A stretch of DNA of 64,000 nt from Megascapheus bottae. Its lineage: Eukaryota > Chordata > Mammalia > Rodentia > Geomyidae. The notes beneath the pieces were generated by a model, which ran no database searches, had not been told where the DNA came from, and saw only the letters and a list, made by a program, of their open reading frames with translations. The stretch's first letter is position 1. The number at the start of each line of letters is the position of its first letter. Shown here one piece after another: positions 40,735 to 56,468 of this stretch. The position numbers and the translations under genes are program-made. The DNA lies in the NCBI GenBank assembly GCA_024803745.1, contig JANJXV010000151.1, positions 62,001 through 126,000 of the forward strand, written 5' to 3'.

Positions 40735-43700
40735 CTTCACACACCTCCATTCTGAGTTCACACACCTCCATTCTGTGACTTCACACACCTCCATTCTGAC
40801 TTCACACACCTTCATTGTATGACTTCACACACCTCAATTCTATGACTTCACACACCTCCATTCTATACCTTCACAAACCTCCATTCTGTGACGTCACACA
40901 CCTCCATTATATGACTTCAAACTCCTTCATTCTTTCTTCACAAACATCCATTCGGTGACTTCACACACCTCCCTTCTGTGACTTCACACCTGCATTCTGA
41001 CTTCACACACCTCTATTGTGTGAATTCACACACCTCAATTCTGTGACTTCACACACCTCAATTCTGCCTTCACACACCTCCATTCTATGTTTTCACACAC
41101 CTCCATTCTATGACTTCACACACCTCCATTCTATGAATTCACACACCTCCATTCTGTGACTTCACACACCTCCATTCTATGAATTCACACACCTCCATTC
41201 TGTGACTTCACCCACCTCCATTGTCAGTTCACATACCTCCATTCTGTGATTCACACACCTTCATTCTGTGACTTCACACACCTCCATTCTATGACTTCAC
41301 ACACCTCCATTCTATGACTTCACACACCTCCATTCTGTGACTTCACGCACCTCCATTCTATGACTTCACACACCTCCATTCTGTAACTTCACACACCTTG
41401 ATTCTATGATTTCACCTACCTCCATTCTGACTTCACACACCTCCATTCTATGACTTCACACACCTCCATTCTGACTTCACACAGCTCCATTGTGTGACTT
41501 CACAAAACTCCATTCTGTGATTTCACACACCTCCATACTATGACTTCACACACCTCCATCTATGACTTCACACATCTCCATTCTGAGTTCACACACCTCC
41601 ATTCTGTGACTTCACACACCTCCATTCTGACTTCACTCACCTCCATTGTATGACTTCACACACCTCCATTCTGACTTTACACACCTCCATTCCATGACTT
41701 CACAGACCTCGAATCTGTGTCTTCAGTCACCTCCACTGTATGACTTCTCACTCCTGCATTCTATGACTTCCCACACCTCCTTTCTATGACTTCACCCACC
41801 TCCCTTCTATGATCGCACAGCTCCATTCTATGACTTCACACAACTCCATTCTGTACCGTCACACACCTCCATTCTATGACTTCACACACCTTCATTCTTA
41901 TTTCACAAAAATCCATTCTATGACTTCACACACCTACATTCTATGACTTCACACACCTCCATTTTTTGACTTCACACACCTCCATTCTAAGATTTCACAC
42001 ACCTCCATTGTGACTTCACACACCTCCATTCTATGAGTTCACACACCTCCATTCTGACTTCTCACACCTCCATTCTATGACTTCATAGACCTCGAATCTG
42101 TGACTTCACTCACCTCCACTCTATGAGTTCACACTCCTCCATTCTATGACTTCCCACACCTCCACTGCGATTTCACACACCTCCATTCTATGAGTTCACA
42201 CACCTCCATTCTGACTTCACACACCTCAATTGTATGACTTCACACACCTCCATTCTGACTTCACACACCTCCATTCTGTGACTTCAAACACTTCCATTTT
42301 ATGATTTCACACACCTCCATTCTGTGACTTCACACACCTCCATTCTATGACTTCACACACCTCCATTCTGTGACTTCACCCACCTCCATTCTGAGTTCAC
42401 ACACCTCCATTCTGTGACTTCACACACCTTCATACTGTGACTTCACACACCTCCATTCTATGACTTCACACAACTCCATTGTGACTTCAAACACCTCAAT
42501 TCTATGACTTCACTCACCTCCATTCTGACTTCACACACCTCCATTCTGACTTCACACACCTCAATTCTCTGACTTCACACACCTCCATTCTGAGTTCACA
42601 CACCTCCATTCTGTGACTTCACACACCTCCATTCTGTGACTTCACACACCTCCATTCTGTGACTTCACACACCTCGATCCTATGACTTCACACACCTCCA
42701 TTCTATGAATTCACACACCTCCATTCTGTGATTTCACACACCTCCATTCTATGACTTCACACACCTCCATTCTGTGACTTCACACACCTCCATTCTGAGT
42801 TCACACACCTCCATTCTATGACTTCACAAACCCCCATTCTGAGTTCACAGTCCTCCATTCTATGACTTCACACACTTCCATTCTATGACTTCACACACCT
42901 CCATTCTGACTTCACACACCTCTATTCTGACTTTACACACCTCAATTCTTTGACTTCACACACCTCCATTCTATGATTTCACACACCTCCGTCTATGACT
43001 TCACACACCTCCATTCTGAGTTCACACACCTCCATTCTGTGACTTCACACACCTCCATTCTGACTTCACACACCTTCATTGTATGACTTCACACACCTCA
43101 ATTCTATGACTTCACACACCTCCATTCTATAACTTCACAAACCTCCATTCTGTGACGTCACACACCTCCATTCTATGACTTCAAACTCTTTCATTCTTTC
43201 TTCACAAACATCCATTCGGTGACTTCACACACCTCCCTTCTGTGACTTCACACCTGCATTCTGACTTCACACACCTCTATTCTGTGAATTCACACACCTC
43301 AATTCTGTGACTTCACACACCTCAATTCTGCCTTCACACACCTCCATTCTATGTTTTCACACACCTCCATTCTATGACTTCACACACCTCCATTCTATGA
43401 ATTCACACACCTCCATTCTGTGACTTCACACACCTCCATTCTATGAATTCACACACCTCCATTCTGTGACTTCACCCACCTCCATTGTCAGTTCACATAC
43501 CTCCATTCTGTGATTCACACACCTTCATTCTGTGACTTCACACACCTCCATTCTATGACTTCACACACCTCCATTCTATTACTTCACACACCTCCATTCT
43601 GTGACTTCACGCACCTCCATTCTATGACTTCACACACCTCCATTCTGTAACTTCACACACCTTGATTCTATGATTTCACCTACCTCCATTCTGACTTCAC

Positions 43701-46198
43701 ACACCTCCATTCTATGACTTCACACACCTCCATTCTGACTTCACACAGCTCCATTGTGTGACTTCACAAAACTCCATTCTGTGATTTCACACACCTCCAT
43801 ACTATGACTTCACACACCTCCATCTATGACTTCACACATCTCCATTCTGAGTTCACACACCTCCATTCTGTGACTTCACACACCTCCATTCTGACTTCAC
43901 TCACCTCCATTGTATGACTTCACACACCTCCATTCTGACTTTACACACCTCCATTCCATGACTTCACAGACCTCGAATCTGTGTCTTCAGTCACCTCCAC
44001 TGTATGACTTCTCACTCCTGCATTCTATGACTTCCCACACCTCCTTTCTATGACTTCACCCACCTCCCTTTATGATCGCACAGCTCCATTCTATGACTTC
44101 ACACAACTCCATTCTGTACCGTCACACACCTCCATTCTATGACTTCACACACCTTCATTCTTATTTCACAAAAATCCATTCTATGACTTCACACACCTCC
44201 ATTCTATGACTTCACACACCTCCATTTTTTGACTTCACACACCTCCATTCTAAGATTTCACACACCTCCATTGTGACTTCACACACCTCCATTCTATGAG
44301 TTCACACACCTCCATTCTGACTTCTCACACCTCCATTCTATGACTTCATAGACCTCGAATCTGTGACTTCACTCACCTCCACTCTATGAGTTCACACTCC
44401 TCCATTCTATGACTTCCCACACCTCCACTGCGATTTCACACACCTCCATTCTATGAGTTCACACACCTCCATTCTGACTTCACACACCTCAATTGTATGA
44501 CTTCACACACCTCCATTCTGACTTCACACACCTCCATTCTGTGACTTCAAACACTTCCATTTTATGATTTCACACACCTCCATTCTGTGACTTCACACAC
44601 CTCCATTCTATGACTTCACACACCTCCATTCTGTGACTTCACCCACCTCCATTCTGAGTTCACACACCTCCATTCTGTGACTTCACACACCTTCATACTG
44701 TGACTTCACACACCTCCATTCTATGACTTCACACAACTCCATTGTGACTTCAAACACCTCAATTCTATGACTTCACTCATCTCCATTCTGACTTCACACA
44801 CCTCCATTCTGACTTCACACACCTCAATTCTCTGACTTCACACACCTCCATTCTGAGTTCACACACCTCCATTCTGTGACTTCACACACCTCCATTCTGT
44901 GACTTCACACACCTCCATTCTGTGACTTCACACACCTCGATCCTATGACTTCACACACCTCCATTCTATGAATTCACACACCTCCATTCTGTGATTTCAC
45001 ACACCTCCATTCTATGACTTCACACACCTCCATTCTGTGACTTCACACACCTCCATTCTGAGTTCACACACCTCCATTCTATGACTTCACAAACCCCCAT
45101 TCTGAGTTCACAGACCTCCATTCTATGACTTCACACACTTCCATTCTATGACTTCACACACCTCCATTCTGACTTCACACACCTTTATTCTGACTTTACA
45201 CACCTCAATTCTTTGACTTCACACACCTCCATTCTATGATTTCACACACCTCCGTCTATGACTTCACACACCTCCATTCTGAGTTCACACACCTCCATTC
45301 TGTGACTTCACACACCTCCATTCTGACTTCACACACCTTCATTGTATGACTTCACACACCTCAATTCTATGACTTCACACACCTCCATTCTATAACTTCA
45401 CAAACCTCCATTCTGTGACGTCACACACCTCCATTCTATGACTTCAAACTCTTTCATTCTTTCTTCACAAACATCCATTCGGTGACTTCACACACCTCCC
45501 TTCTGTGACTTCACACCTGCATTCTGACTTCACACACCTCTATTCTGTGAATTCACACACCTCAATTCTGTGACTTCACACACCTCAATTCTGCCTTCAC
45601 ACACCTCCATTCTATGTTTTCACACACCTCCATTCTATGACTTCACACACCTCCATTCTATGAATTCACACACCTCCATTCTGTGACTTCACACACCTCC
45701 ATTCTATGAATTCACACACCTCCATTCTGTGACTTCACCCACCTCCATTGTCAGTTCACATACCTCCATTCTGTGATACACACACCTTCATTCTGTGACT
45801 TCACACACCTCCATTCTATGACTTCACACACCTCCATTCTATGACTTCACACACCTCCATTCTGTGACTTCACGCACCTCCATTCTATGACTTCACACAC
45901 CTCCATTCTGTAACTTCACACACCTTGATTCTATGATTTCACCTACCTCCATTCTGACTTCACACACCTCCATTCTATGACTTCACACACCTCCATTCTG
46001 ACTTCACACAGCTCCATTGTGTGACTTCACAAAACTCCATTCTGTGATTTCACACACCTCCATACTATGATTTCACACATCTCCATCTATGACTTCACAC
46101 ACCTCCATTCTGAGTTCACACACCTCCATTCTGTGACTTCACACACCTCCATTCTGACTTCACTCACCTCCATTGTATGACTTCACACACCTCCATTC
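40735..46198 (+). repeat. 2,263/2,264-bp HOR, about 2.4 copies
   Basis: Tandem units of about 40735-42998, 42999-45262 and a partial third to 46198. The CATTCGGTGAC landmark lies at 40954, 43218 and 45481 (spacings 2,264 and 2,263 bp). The 1-bp difference is likely the shortened CTCCCTTTATGATC near 44071 where the first unit has CTCCCTTCTATGATC. Private markers include GATCGCACAGC, CTGCGATTTC and ATAGACCTCGAATC. The third unit breaks off where CTTTGACTTC replaces CTGACTTTAC. Confidence 0.8.
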
Positions 46199-48704
46199 TT
46201 TGACTTCACACACCTCCATTCTATGACTTCACACACTTCAATTGTGACGTCACACACCTCCATTCTATGAATTCACAAATCTCCATTCTATGACTTCACA
46301 CACCTCCATTCTGACTTCACACACCTCCATTCTATGACTTCACACACCTCCATTCTGACTTCACACAGCTCCATTGTGTGACTTCACAAAACTCCATTCT
46401 GTGATTTCACACACCTCCATACTATGACTTCACACACCTCCATCTATGACTTCACACACCTCCATTCTGAGTTCACACACCTCCATTCTGTGACTTCACA
46501 CACCTCCATTCTGACTTCACTCACCTCCATTGTATGACTTCACACACCTCCATTCTTTGACTTCACACACCTCCATACTATGTCTTCACACACCTCCATC
46601 TATGACTTCACACACCTCCATTCTGAGTTCACACACCTCCATTCTGTGACTTCACACACCTCCATTCTGACTTCACACACCTTCATTGTATGACTTCACA
46701 CACCTCAATTCTATGACTTCACACACCTCCATTCTATACCTTCACAAACCTCCATTCTGTGACGTCACACACCTCCATTATATGACTTCAAACTCCTTCA
46801 TTCTTTCCTCACAAACATCCATTCGGTGACTTCACACACCTCCCTTCTGTGACTTCACACCTGCATTCTGACTTCACACACCTCTATTGTGTGAATTCAC
46901 ACACCTCAATTCTGTGACTTCACACACCTCAATTCTGCCTTCACACACCTCCATTCTATGTTTTCACACACCTCCATTCTATGACTTCACACACCTCCAT
47001 TCTATGAATTCACACACCTCCATTCTGTGACTTCACACACCTCCATTCTATGAATTCACACACCTCCATTCTGTGACTTCACCCACCTCCATTGTCAGTT
47101 CACATACCTCCATTCTGTGATTCACACACCTTCATTCTGTGACTTCACACACCTCCATTCTATGACTTCACACACCTCCATTCTATGACTTCACACACCT
47201 CCATTCTGTGACTTCACGCACCTCCATTCTATGACTTCACACACCTCCATTCTGTAACTTCACACACCTTGATTCTATGATTTCACCTACCTCCATTCTG
47301 ACTTCACACACCTCCATTCTATGACTTCACACACCTCCATTCTGACTTCACACAGCTCCATTGTGTGACTTCACAAAACTCCATTCTGTGATTTCACACA
47401 CCTCCATACTATGACTTCACACACCTCCATCTATGACTTCACACACCTCCATTCTGAGTTCACACACCTCCATTCTGTGACTTCACACACCTCCATTCTG
47501 ACTTCACTCACCTCCATTGTATGACTTCACACACCTCCATTCTGACTTTACACACCTCCATTCCATGACTTCACAGACCTCGAATCTGTGTCTTCAGTCA
47601 CCTCCACTGTATGACTTCTCACTCCTGCATTCTATGACTTCCCACACCTCCTTTCTATGACTTCACCCACCTCCCTTCTATGACCGCACAACTCCATTCG
47701 AGACTTCACACACCTCCATTGTGTGACTTCACACACCTGCATTCTGTGACTTCACACACCTCCATTCTTTGACTTCACACACCTCTATTCTATGATTTCA
47801 CACACCTTCATTCTTCACAAACATCCATTCTATGACTTCACACACCTCCATTCTATGATTTCACACACCTCCATTCTGTGATTCACACACCTGCATTCTG
47901 TGTTCACACACCTCAATTCTATGACTTCACACACCTCCATTCTGATTTCACACATCTCCATTCTGTAACTTCACACACCTCCATTCTATGACTTCACACA
48001 CCTCCATTCTGTCACTTCAGACACCTCCATTCTGAGTTGACACACCTCTTTTCTGTGACTTCACACACCTCCATTCTGACTTCACACAGCTCATTTCTAT
48101 GACTTCACACAACTCCATTCTGTGACGTCACACACCTCCATTCTATGACTTCACACACCTTCATTCTTATTTCACAAAAATCCATTCTATGACTTCACAC
48201 ACCTCCATTCTATGACTTCACACACCTCCATTTTTTGACTTCACACACCTCCATTCTAAGATTTCACACACCTCCATTGTGACTTCACACAACTCCATTC
48301 TATGAGTTTACACACCTACATTCTGACTTCACACAGCTCCATTCTATGACTTCACACAACTCTATTCTGTACCGTCACACACCTCCATTCTATGACTTCA
48401 CACACCTTCATTCTTATTTCACAAAAATCCATTCTATGACTTCACACACCTCCATTCTATGACTTCACACACCTCCATTTTTTGACTTCACACACCTCCA
48501 TTCTAAGATTTCACACACCTCCATTGTGACTTCACACACCTCCATTCTATGAGTTCACACACCTCCATTCTGACTTCTCACACCTCCATTCTATGACTTC
48601 ATAGACCTCGAATCTGTGACTTCACTCACCTCCACTCTATGAGTTCACACTCCTCCATTCTATGACTTCCCACATCTCCACTGCGATTTCACACACCTCC
48701 ATTC
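46199..48704 (+). repeat. Junction block before the super-repeat
   Basis: Satellite without gene. A segment around 46550-47700 matches 40680-41830 at an offset of 5,871 bp, sharing rare variants CTATACCTTCAC, ATTATATGAC and ATTGTGTGAATTC. It ends with another 247-bp pair (CATTCTTATTTCAC at 48162 and 48409). The block therefore re-uses pieces of both preceding HOR types in a new order. Confidence 0.65.
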
Positions 48705-51700
48705 TATGAGTTCACACACCTCCATTCTGACTTCACACACCTCAATTGTATGACTTCACACACCTCCATTCTGACTTCACACACCTCCATTCTGTGACTT
48801 CAAACACTTCCATTTTATGATTTCACACACCTCCATTCTGTGACTTCACACACCTCCATTCTATGACTTCACACACCTCCATTCTGTGACTTCACCCACC
48901 TCCATTCTGAGTTCACACACCTCCATTCTGTGACTTCACACACCTTCATACTGTGACTTCACACACCTCCATTCTATGACTTCACACAACTCCATTGTGA
49001 CTTCAAACACCTCAATTCTATGACTTCACTCACCTCCATTCTGACTTCACACACCTCCATTCTGACTTCACACACCTCAATTCTCTGACTTCACACACCT
49101 CCATTCTGAGTTCACACACCTCCATTCTGTGACTTCACACACCTCCATTCTGTGACTTCACACACCTCCATTCTGTGACTTCACACACCTCGATCCTATG
49201 ACTTCACACACCTCCATTCTATGAATTCACACACCTCCATTCTGTGATTTCACACACCTCCATTCTATGACTTCACACACCTCCATTCTGTGACTTCACA
49301 CACCTCCATTCTGAGTTCACACACCTCCATTCTATGACTTCACAAACCCCCATTCTGAGTTCACAGACCTCCATTCTATGACTTCACACACTTCCATTCT
49401 ATGACTTCACACACCTCCATTCTGACTTCACACACCTCTATTCTGACTTTACACACCTCAATTCTTTGACTTCACACACCTCCATTCTATGATTTCACAC
49501 ACCTCCATCTATGACTTCACACACCTCCATTCTGAGTTCACACACCTCCATTCTGTGACTTCACACACCTCCATTCTGACTTCACACACCTTCATTGTAT
49601 GACTTCACACACCTCAATTCTATGACTTCACACACCTCCATTCTATAACTTCACAAACCTCCATTCTGTGACGTCACACACCTCCATTCTATGACTTCAA
49701 ACTCCTTCATTCTTTCTTCACAAACATCCATTCGGTGACTTCACACACCTCCCTTCTGTGACTTCACACCTGCATTCTGACTTCACACACCTCTATTCTG
49801 TGAATTCACACACCTCAATTCTGTGACTTCACACACCTCAATTCTGCCTTCACACACCTCCATTCTATGTTTTCACACACCTCCATTCTATGACTTCACA
49901 CACCTCCATTCTATGAATTCACACACCTCCATTCTGTGACTTCACACACCTCCATTCTATGAATTCACACACCTCCATTCTGTGACTTCACCCACCTCCA
50001 TTGTCAGTTCACATACCTCCATTCTGTGATTCACACCCCTTCATTCTGTGACTTCACACACCTCCATTCTATGACTTCACACACCTCCATTCTATGACTT
50101 CACACACCTCCATTCTGTGACTTCACGCACCTCCATTCTATGACTTCACACACCTCCATTCTGTAACTTCACACACCTTGATTCTATGATTTCACCTACC
50201 TCCATTCTGACTTCACACACCTCCATTCTATGACTTCACACACCTCCATTCTGACTTCACACAGCTCCATTGTGTGACTTCACAAAACTCCATTCTATGA
50301 TTTCACACACCTCCATACTATGACTTCACACACCTCCATCTATGACTTCACACACCTCCATTCTGAGTTCACACACCTCCATTCTGTGACTTCACACACC
50401 TCCATTCTGACTTCACTCACCTCCATTGTATGACTTCACACACCTCCATTCTTTGACTTCACACACCTCCATTCTATGACTTCACACACTTCAATTGTGA
50501 CGTCACACACCTCCATTCTATGAATTCACAAATCTCCATTCTATGACTTCACACACCTCCATTCTGACTTTACACACCTCCATTCTATGACTTCACAGAC
50601 CTCGAATCTGTGTCTTCAGTCACCTCCACTGTATGACTTCTCACTCCTGCATTCTATGACTTCCCACACCTCCTTTCTATGACTTCACCCACCTCCCTTC
50701 TATGACCGCACAACTCCATTCGAGACTTCACACACCTCCATTGTGTGACTTCACACACCTGCATTCTGTGACTTCACACACCTCCATTCTTTTACTTCAC
50801 ACACCTCTATTCTATGATTTCACACACCTTCATTCTTCACAAACATCCATTCTATGACTTCACACACCTCCATTCTATGATTTCACACACCTCCATTCTG
50901 TGATTCACACACCTGCATTCTGTGTTCACACACCTCAATTCTATGACTTCACACACCTCCATTCTGATTTCACACATCTCCATTCTGTAACTTCACACAC
51001 CTCCATTCTATGACTTCACACACCTCAATTCTGTCACTTCACACATCTCCATTCTGAGTTGACACACCCCTTTTCTGTGACTTCACACACCTCCATTCTG
51101 ACTTCACACAGCTCCATTCTATGACTTCACACAACTCCATTCTGTGACGTCACACACCTCCATTCTATGACTTCACACACCTTCATTCTTATTTCACAAA
51201 AATCCATTCTATGACTTCACACACCTCCATTCTGACTTCACACACCTCAATTGTATGACTTCACACACCTCCATTCTGACTTCACACACCTCCATTCTGT
51301 GACTTCAAACACTTCCATTTTATGATTTCACACACCTCCATTCTGTGACTTCACACACCTCCATTCTATGACTTCACACACCTCCATTCTGTGACTTCAC
51401 CCACCTCCATTCTGAGTTCACACACCTCCATTCTGTGACTTCACACACCTTCATACTGTGACTTCACACACCTCCATTCTATGACTTCACACAACTCCAT
51501 TGTGACTTCAAACACCTCAATTCTATGACTTCACTCACCTCCATTCTGACTTCACACACCTCCATTCTGACTTCACACACCTCAATTCTCTGACTTCACA
51601 CACCTCCATTCTGAGTTCACACACCTCCATTCTGTGACTTCACACACCTCCATTCTGTGACTTGACACACCTCCATTCTGTGACTTCACAAACCTCGAGC

Positions 51701-54700
51701 CTATGACTTCACACACCTCCATTCTATGAATTCACACACCTCCATTCTGTGATTTCACACACCTCCATTCTATGACTTCACACACCTCCATTCTGTGACT
51801 TCACACACCTCCATTCTGAGTTCACACACCTCCATTCTATGACTTCACAAACCCCCATTCTGAGTTCACAGACCTCCATTCTATGACTTCACACACTTCC
51901 ATTCTATGACTTCACACACTTCCATTCTGACTTCACACACCTCTATTCTGACTTTACACACCTCAATTTTTTGACTTCACACACCTCCATTCTATGATTT
52001 CACACACCTCCATCTATGACTTCACACACCTCCATTCTGAGTTCACACACCTCCATTCTGTGACTTCACACACCTCCATTCTGACTTCACACACCTTCAT
52101 TGTATGACTTCACACACCTCAATTCTATGACTTCACACACCTCCATTCTATAACTTCACAAACCTCCATTCTGTGACGTCACACACCTCCATTCTATGAC
52201 TTCAAACTCCTTCATTCTTTCTTCACGAACATCCATTCGGTGACTTCACACACCTCCCTTCTGTGACTTCACACCTGCATTCTGACTTCACACACCTGTA
52301 TTCTGTGAATTCACACACCTCAATTCTGTGACTTCACACACCTCAATTCTGCCTTTACACACCTCCATTCTATGTTTTCACACACCTCCATTCTATGACT
52401 TCACACACCTCCATTCTATGAATTCACACACCTCCATTCTGTGACTTCACACACCTCCATTCTATGAATTCACACACCTCCATTCTGTGACTTCACCCAC
52501 CTCCATTGTCAGTTCACATACCTCCATTCTGTGATTCACACCCCTTCATTCTGTGACTTCACACACCTCCATTCTATGACTTCACACACCTCCATTCTAT
52601 GACTTCACACACCTCCATTCTGTGACTTCACGCACCTCCATTCTATGACTTCACACACCTCCATTCTGTAACTTCACACACCTTGATTCTATGATTTCAC
52701 CTACCTCCATTCTGACTTCACACACCTCCATTCTATGACTTCACACACCTCCATTCTGACTTCACACAGCTCCATTGTGTGACTTCACAAAACTCCATTC
52801 TGTGATTTCACACACCTCCATACTATGACTTCACACACCTCCATCTATGACTTCACACACCTCCATTCTGAGTTCACACACCTCCATTCTGTGACTTCAC
52901 ACACCTCCATTCTGACTTCACTCACCTCCATTGTATGACTTCACACACCTCCATTCTTTGACTTCACACACCTCCATACTATGACTTCACACACTTCAAT
53001 TGTGACGTCACACACCTCCATTCTATGAATTCACAAATCTCCATTCTATGACTTCACACACCTCCATTCTGACTTTACACACCTCCATTCTATGACTTCA
53101 CAGACCTCGAATCTGTGTCTTCAGTCACCTCCACTGTATGACTTCTCACTCCTGCATTCTATGACTTCCCACACCTCCTTTCTATGACTTCACCCACCTC
53201 CCTTCTATGACCGCACAACTCCATTCGAGACTTCACACACCTCCATTGTGTGACTTCACACACCTGCATTCTGTGACTTCACACACCTCCATTCTTTGAC
53301 TTCACACACCTCTATTCTATGATTTCACACACCTTCATTCTTCACAAACGTCCATTCTATGACTTCACACACCTCCATTCTATGATTTCACACACCTCCA
53401 TTCTGTGATTCACACACCTGCATTCTGTGTTCACACACCTCAATTCTATGACTTCACACACCTCCATTCTGATTTCACACATCTCCATTCTGTAACTTCA
53501 CACACCTCCATTTTATGACTTCACACACCTCAATTCTGTCACTTCACACACCTCCATTCTGGGTTGACACACCCCTTTTCTGTGACTTCACACACCTCCA
53601 TTCTGACTTCACACAGCTCCATTCTATGACTTCACACAACTCCATTCTGTGACGTCACACACCTCCATTCTATGACTTCACACACCTTCATTCTTATTTC
53701 ACAAAAATCCATTCTATGACTTCACACACCTTCATTCTATGACTTTACACACCTCCATTTTTTGACTTCACACACCTCCATTCTAAGATTTCACACACCT
53801 CCATTGTGACTTCACACACCTCCATTCTATGAGTTCACACACCTCCATTCTGACTTCTCACACCTCCATTCTATGACTTCATAGACCTCGAATCTGTGAC
53901 TTCACTCACCTCCACTCTATGAGTTCACACTCCTCCATTCTATGACTTCCCACACCTCCACTGCGATTTCACACACCTCCATTCTATGAGTTCACACACC
54001 TCCATTCTGACTTCACACACCTCCATTCTGTGACTTCAAACACTTCCATTTTATGATTTCACACACCTCCATTCTGAGACTTCACACACCTCCATTCTAT
54101 GACTTCACACACCTCCATTCTGTGACTTCACCCACCTCCATTCTGAGTTCACACACCTCCATTCTGTGACTTCACACACCTTCATACTGTGACTTCACAC
54201 ACCTCCATTCTATGACTTCACACAACTCCATTGTGACTTCAAACACTTCAATTCTATGACTTCACTCACCTCCATTCTGACTTCACACACCTCCATTCTG
54301 ACTTCACACACCTCAATTCTCTGACTTCACACACCTCCATTCTGAGTTCACACACCTCCATTCTGTGACTTCACACACCTCCATTCTGTGACTTCACACA
54401 CCTCCATTCTGTGACTTCACACACCTCGATCCTATGACTTCACACACCTCCATTCTATGAATTCACACACCTCCATTCTGTGATTTCACACACCTCCATT
54501 CTATGACTTCACACACCTCCATTCTGTGACTTCACACACCTCCATTCTGAGTTCACACACCTCCATTCTATGACTTCACAAACCCCCATTCTGAGTTCAC
54601 AGTCCTCCATTCTATGACTTCACACACTTCCATTCTATGACTTCACACACCTCCATTCTGACTTCACACACCTCTATTCTGACTTTACACACCTCAATTC

Positions 54701-56468
54701 TTTGACTTCACACACCTCCATTCTATGATTTCACACACCTCCATCTATGACTTCACACACCTCCATTCTGAGTTCACACACCTCCATTCTGTGACTTCAC
54801 ACACCTCCATTCTGACTTCACACACCTTCATTGTATGACTTCACACACCTCAATTCTATGACTTCACACACCTCCATTCTATAACTTCACAAACCTCCAT
54901 TCTGTGACGTCACACACCTCCATTCTATGACTTCAAACTCCTTCATTCTTTCTTCACAAACATCCATTCGGTGACTTCACACACCTCCCTTCTGTGACTT
55001 CACACCTGCATTCTGACTTCACACACCTCTATTCTGTGAATTCACACACCTCAATTCTGTGACTTCACACACCTCAATTCTGCCTTCACACACCTCCATT
55101 CTATGTTTTCACACACCTCCATTCTATGACTTCACACACCTCCATTCTATGAATTCACACACCTCCATTCTGTGACTTCACACACCTCCATTCTATGAAT
55201 TCACACACCTCCATTCTGTGACTTCACCCACCTCCATTGTCAGTTCACATACCTCCATTCTGTGATTCACACACCTTCATTCTGTGACTTCACACACCTC
55301 CATTCTATGACTTCACACACCTCCATTCTATGACTTCACACACCTCCATTCTGTGACTTCACGCACCTCCATTCTATGACTTCACACACCTCCATTCTGT
55401 AACTTCACACACCTTGATTCTATGATTTCACCTACCTCCATTCTGACTTCACACACCTCCATTCTATGACTTCACACACCACCATTCTGACTTCACACAG
55501 CTCCATTGTGTGACTTCACAAAACTCCATTCTGTGATTTCACACACCTCCATACTATGACTTCACACACCTCCATCTATGACTTCACACACCTCCATTCT
55601 GAGTTCACACACCTCCATTCTGTGACTTCACACACCTCCATTCTGACTTCACTCACCTCCATTGTATGACTTCACACACCTCCATTCTTTGACTTCACAC
55701 ACCTCCATTCTATGACTTCACACACTTCAATTGTGACGTCACACACCTCCATTCTATGAATTCACAAATCTCCATTCTATGACTTCACACACCTCCATTC
55801 TGACTTTACACACCTCCATTCTATGACTTCACAGACCTCGAATCTGTGTCTTCAGTCACCTCCACTGTATGACTTCTCACTCCTGCATTCTATGACTTCC
55901 CACACCTCCTTTCTATGACTTCACCCACCTTCCTTCTATGACCGCACAACTCCATTTGAGACTTCACACACCTCCATTGTGTGACTTCACACACCTGCAT
56001 TCTGTGACTTCACACACCTCCATTCTTTGACTTCACACACCTCTATTCTATGATTTCACACACCTTCATTCTTCACAAACATCCATTCTATGACTTCACA
56101 CACCTCCATTCTATGATTTCACACACCTCCATTCTGTGATTCACACACCTGCATTCTGTGTTCACACACCTCAATTCTATGACTTCACACACCTCCATTC
56201 TGATTTTACAAATCTCCATTCTGTAACTTCACACACCTCCATTCTATGACTTCACACACCTCAATTCTGTCACTTCACACACCTCCATTCTGAGTGGACA
56301 CACCCCATTTCTGTGACTTCACACACCTCCATTCTGACTTCACACAGCTCCATTCTATGACTTCACACAACTCCATTCTGTGACGTCACACACCTCCATT
56401 CTATGACTTCACACACCTTCATTCTTATTTCACAAAAATCCATTCTATGACTTCACACACCTCCATTC
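48705..56468 (+). repeat. 7,764-bp super-repeat, copy 1
   Basis: A super-repeat of three related subunits. The CATTCGGTGAC landmark lies at 49734, 52239 and 54970, with the next at 57498, giving spacings of 2,505, 2,731 and 2,528 bp. The left boundary is near 48700, where TATGAGTTC differs from TATGACTTC at the matching point near 56465. Subunit-specific variants include CTCGAGCC near 51696, TCACGAACATCC near 52224, CACCACCATTC near 55478 and the CCACCTTCC/CCATTTGAG pair near 55926-55958. There is no gene. Confidence 0.85.
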
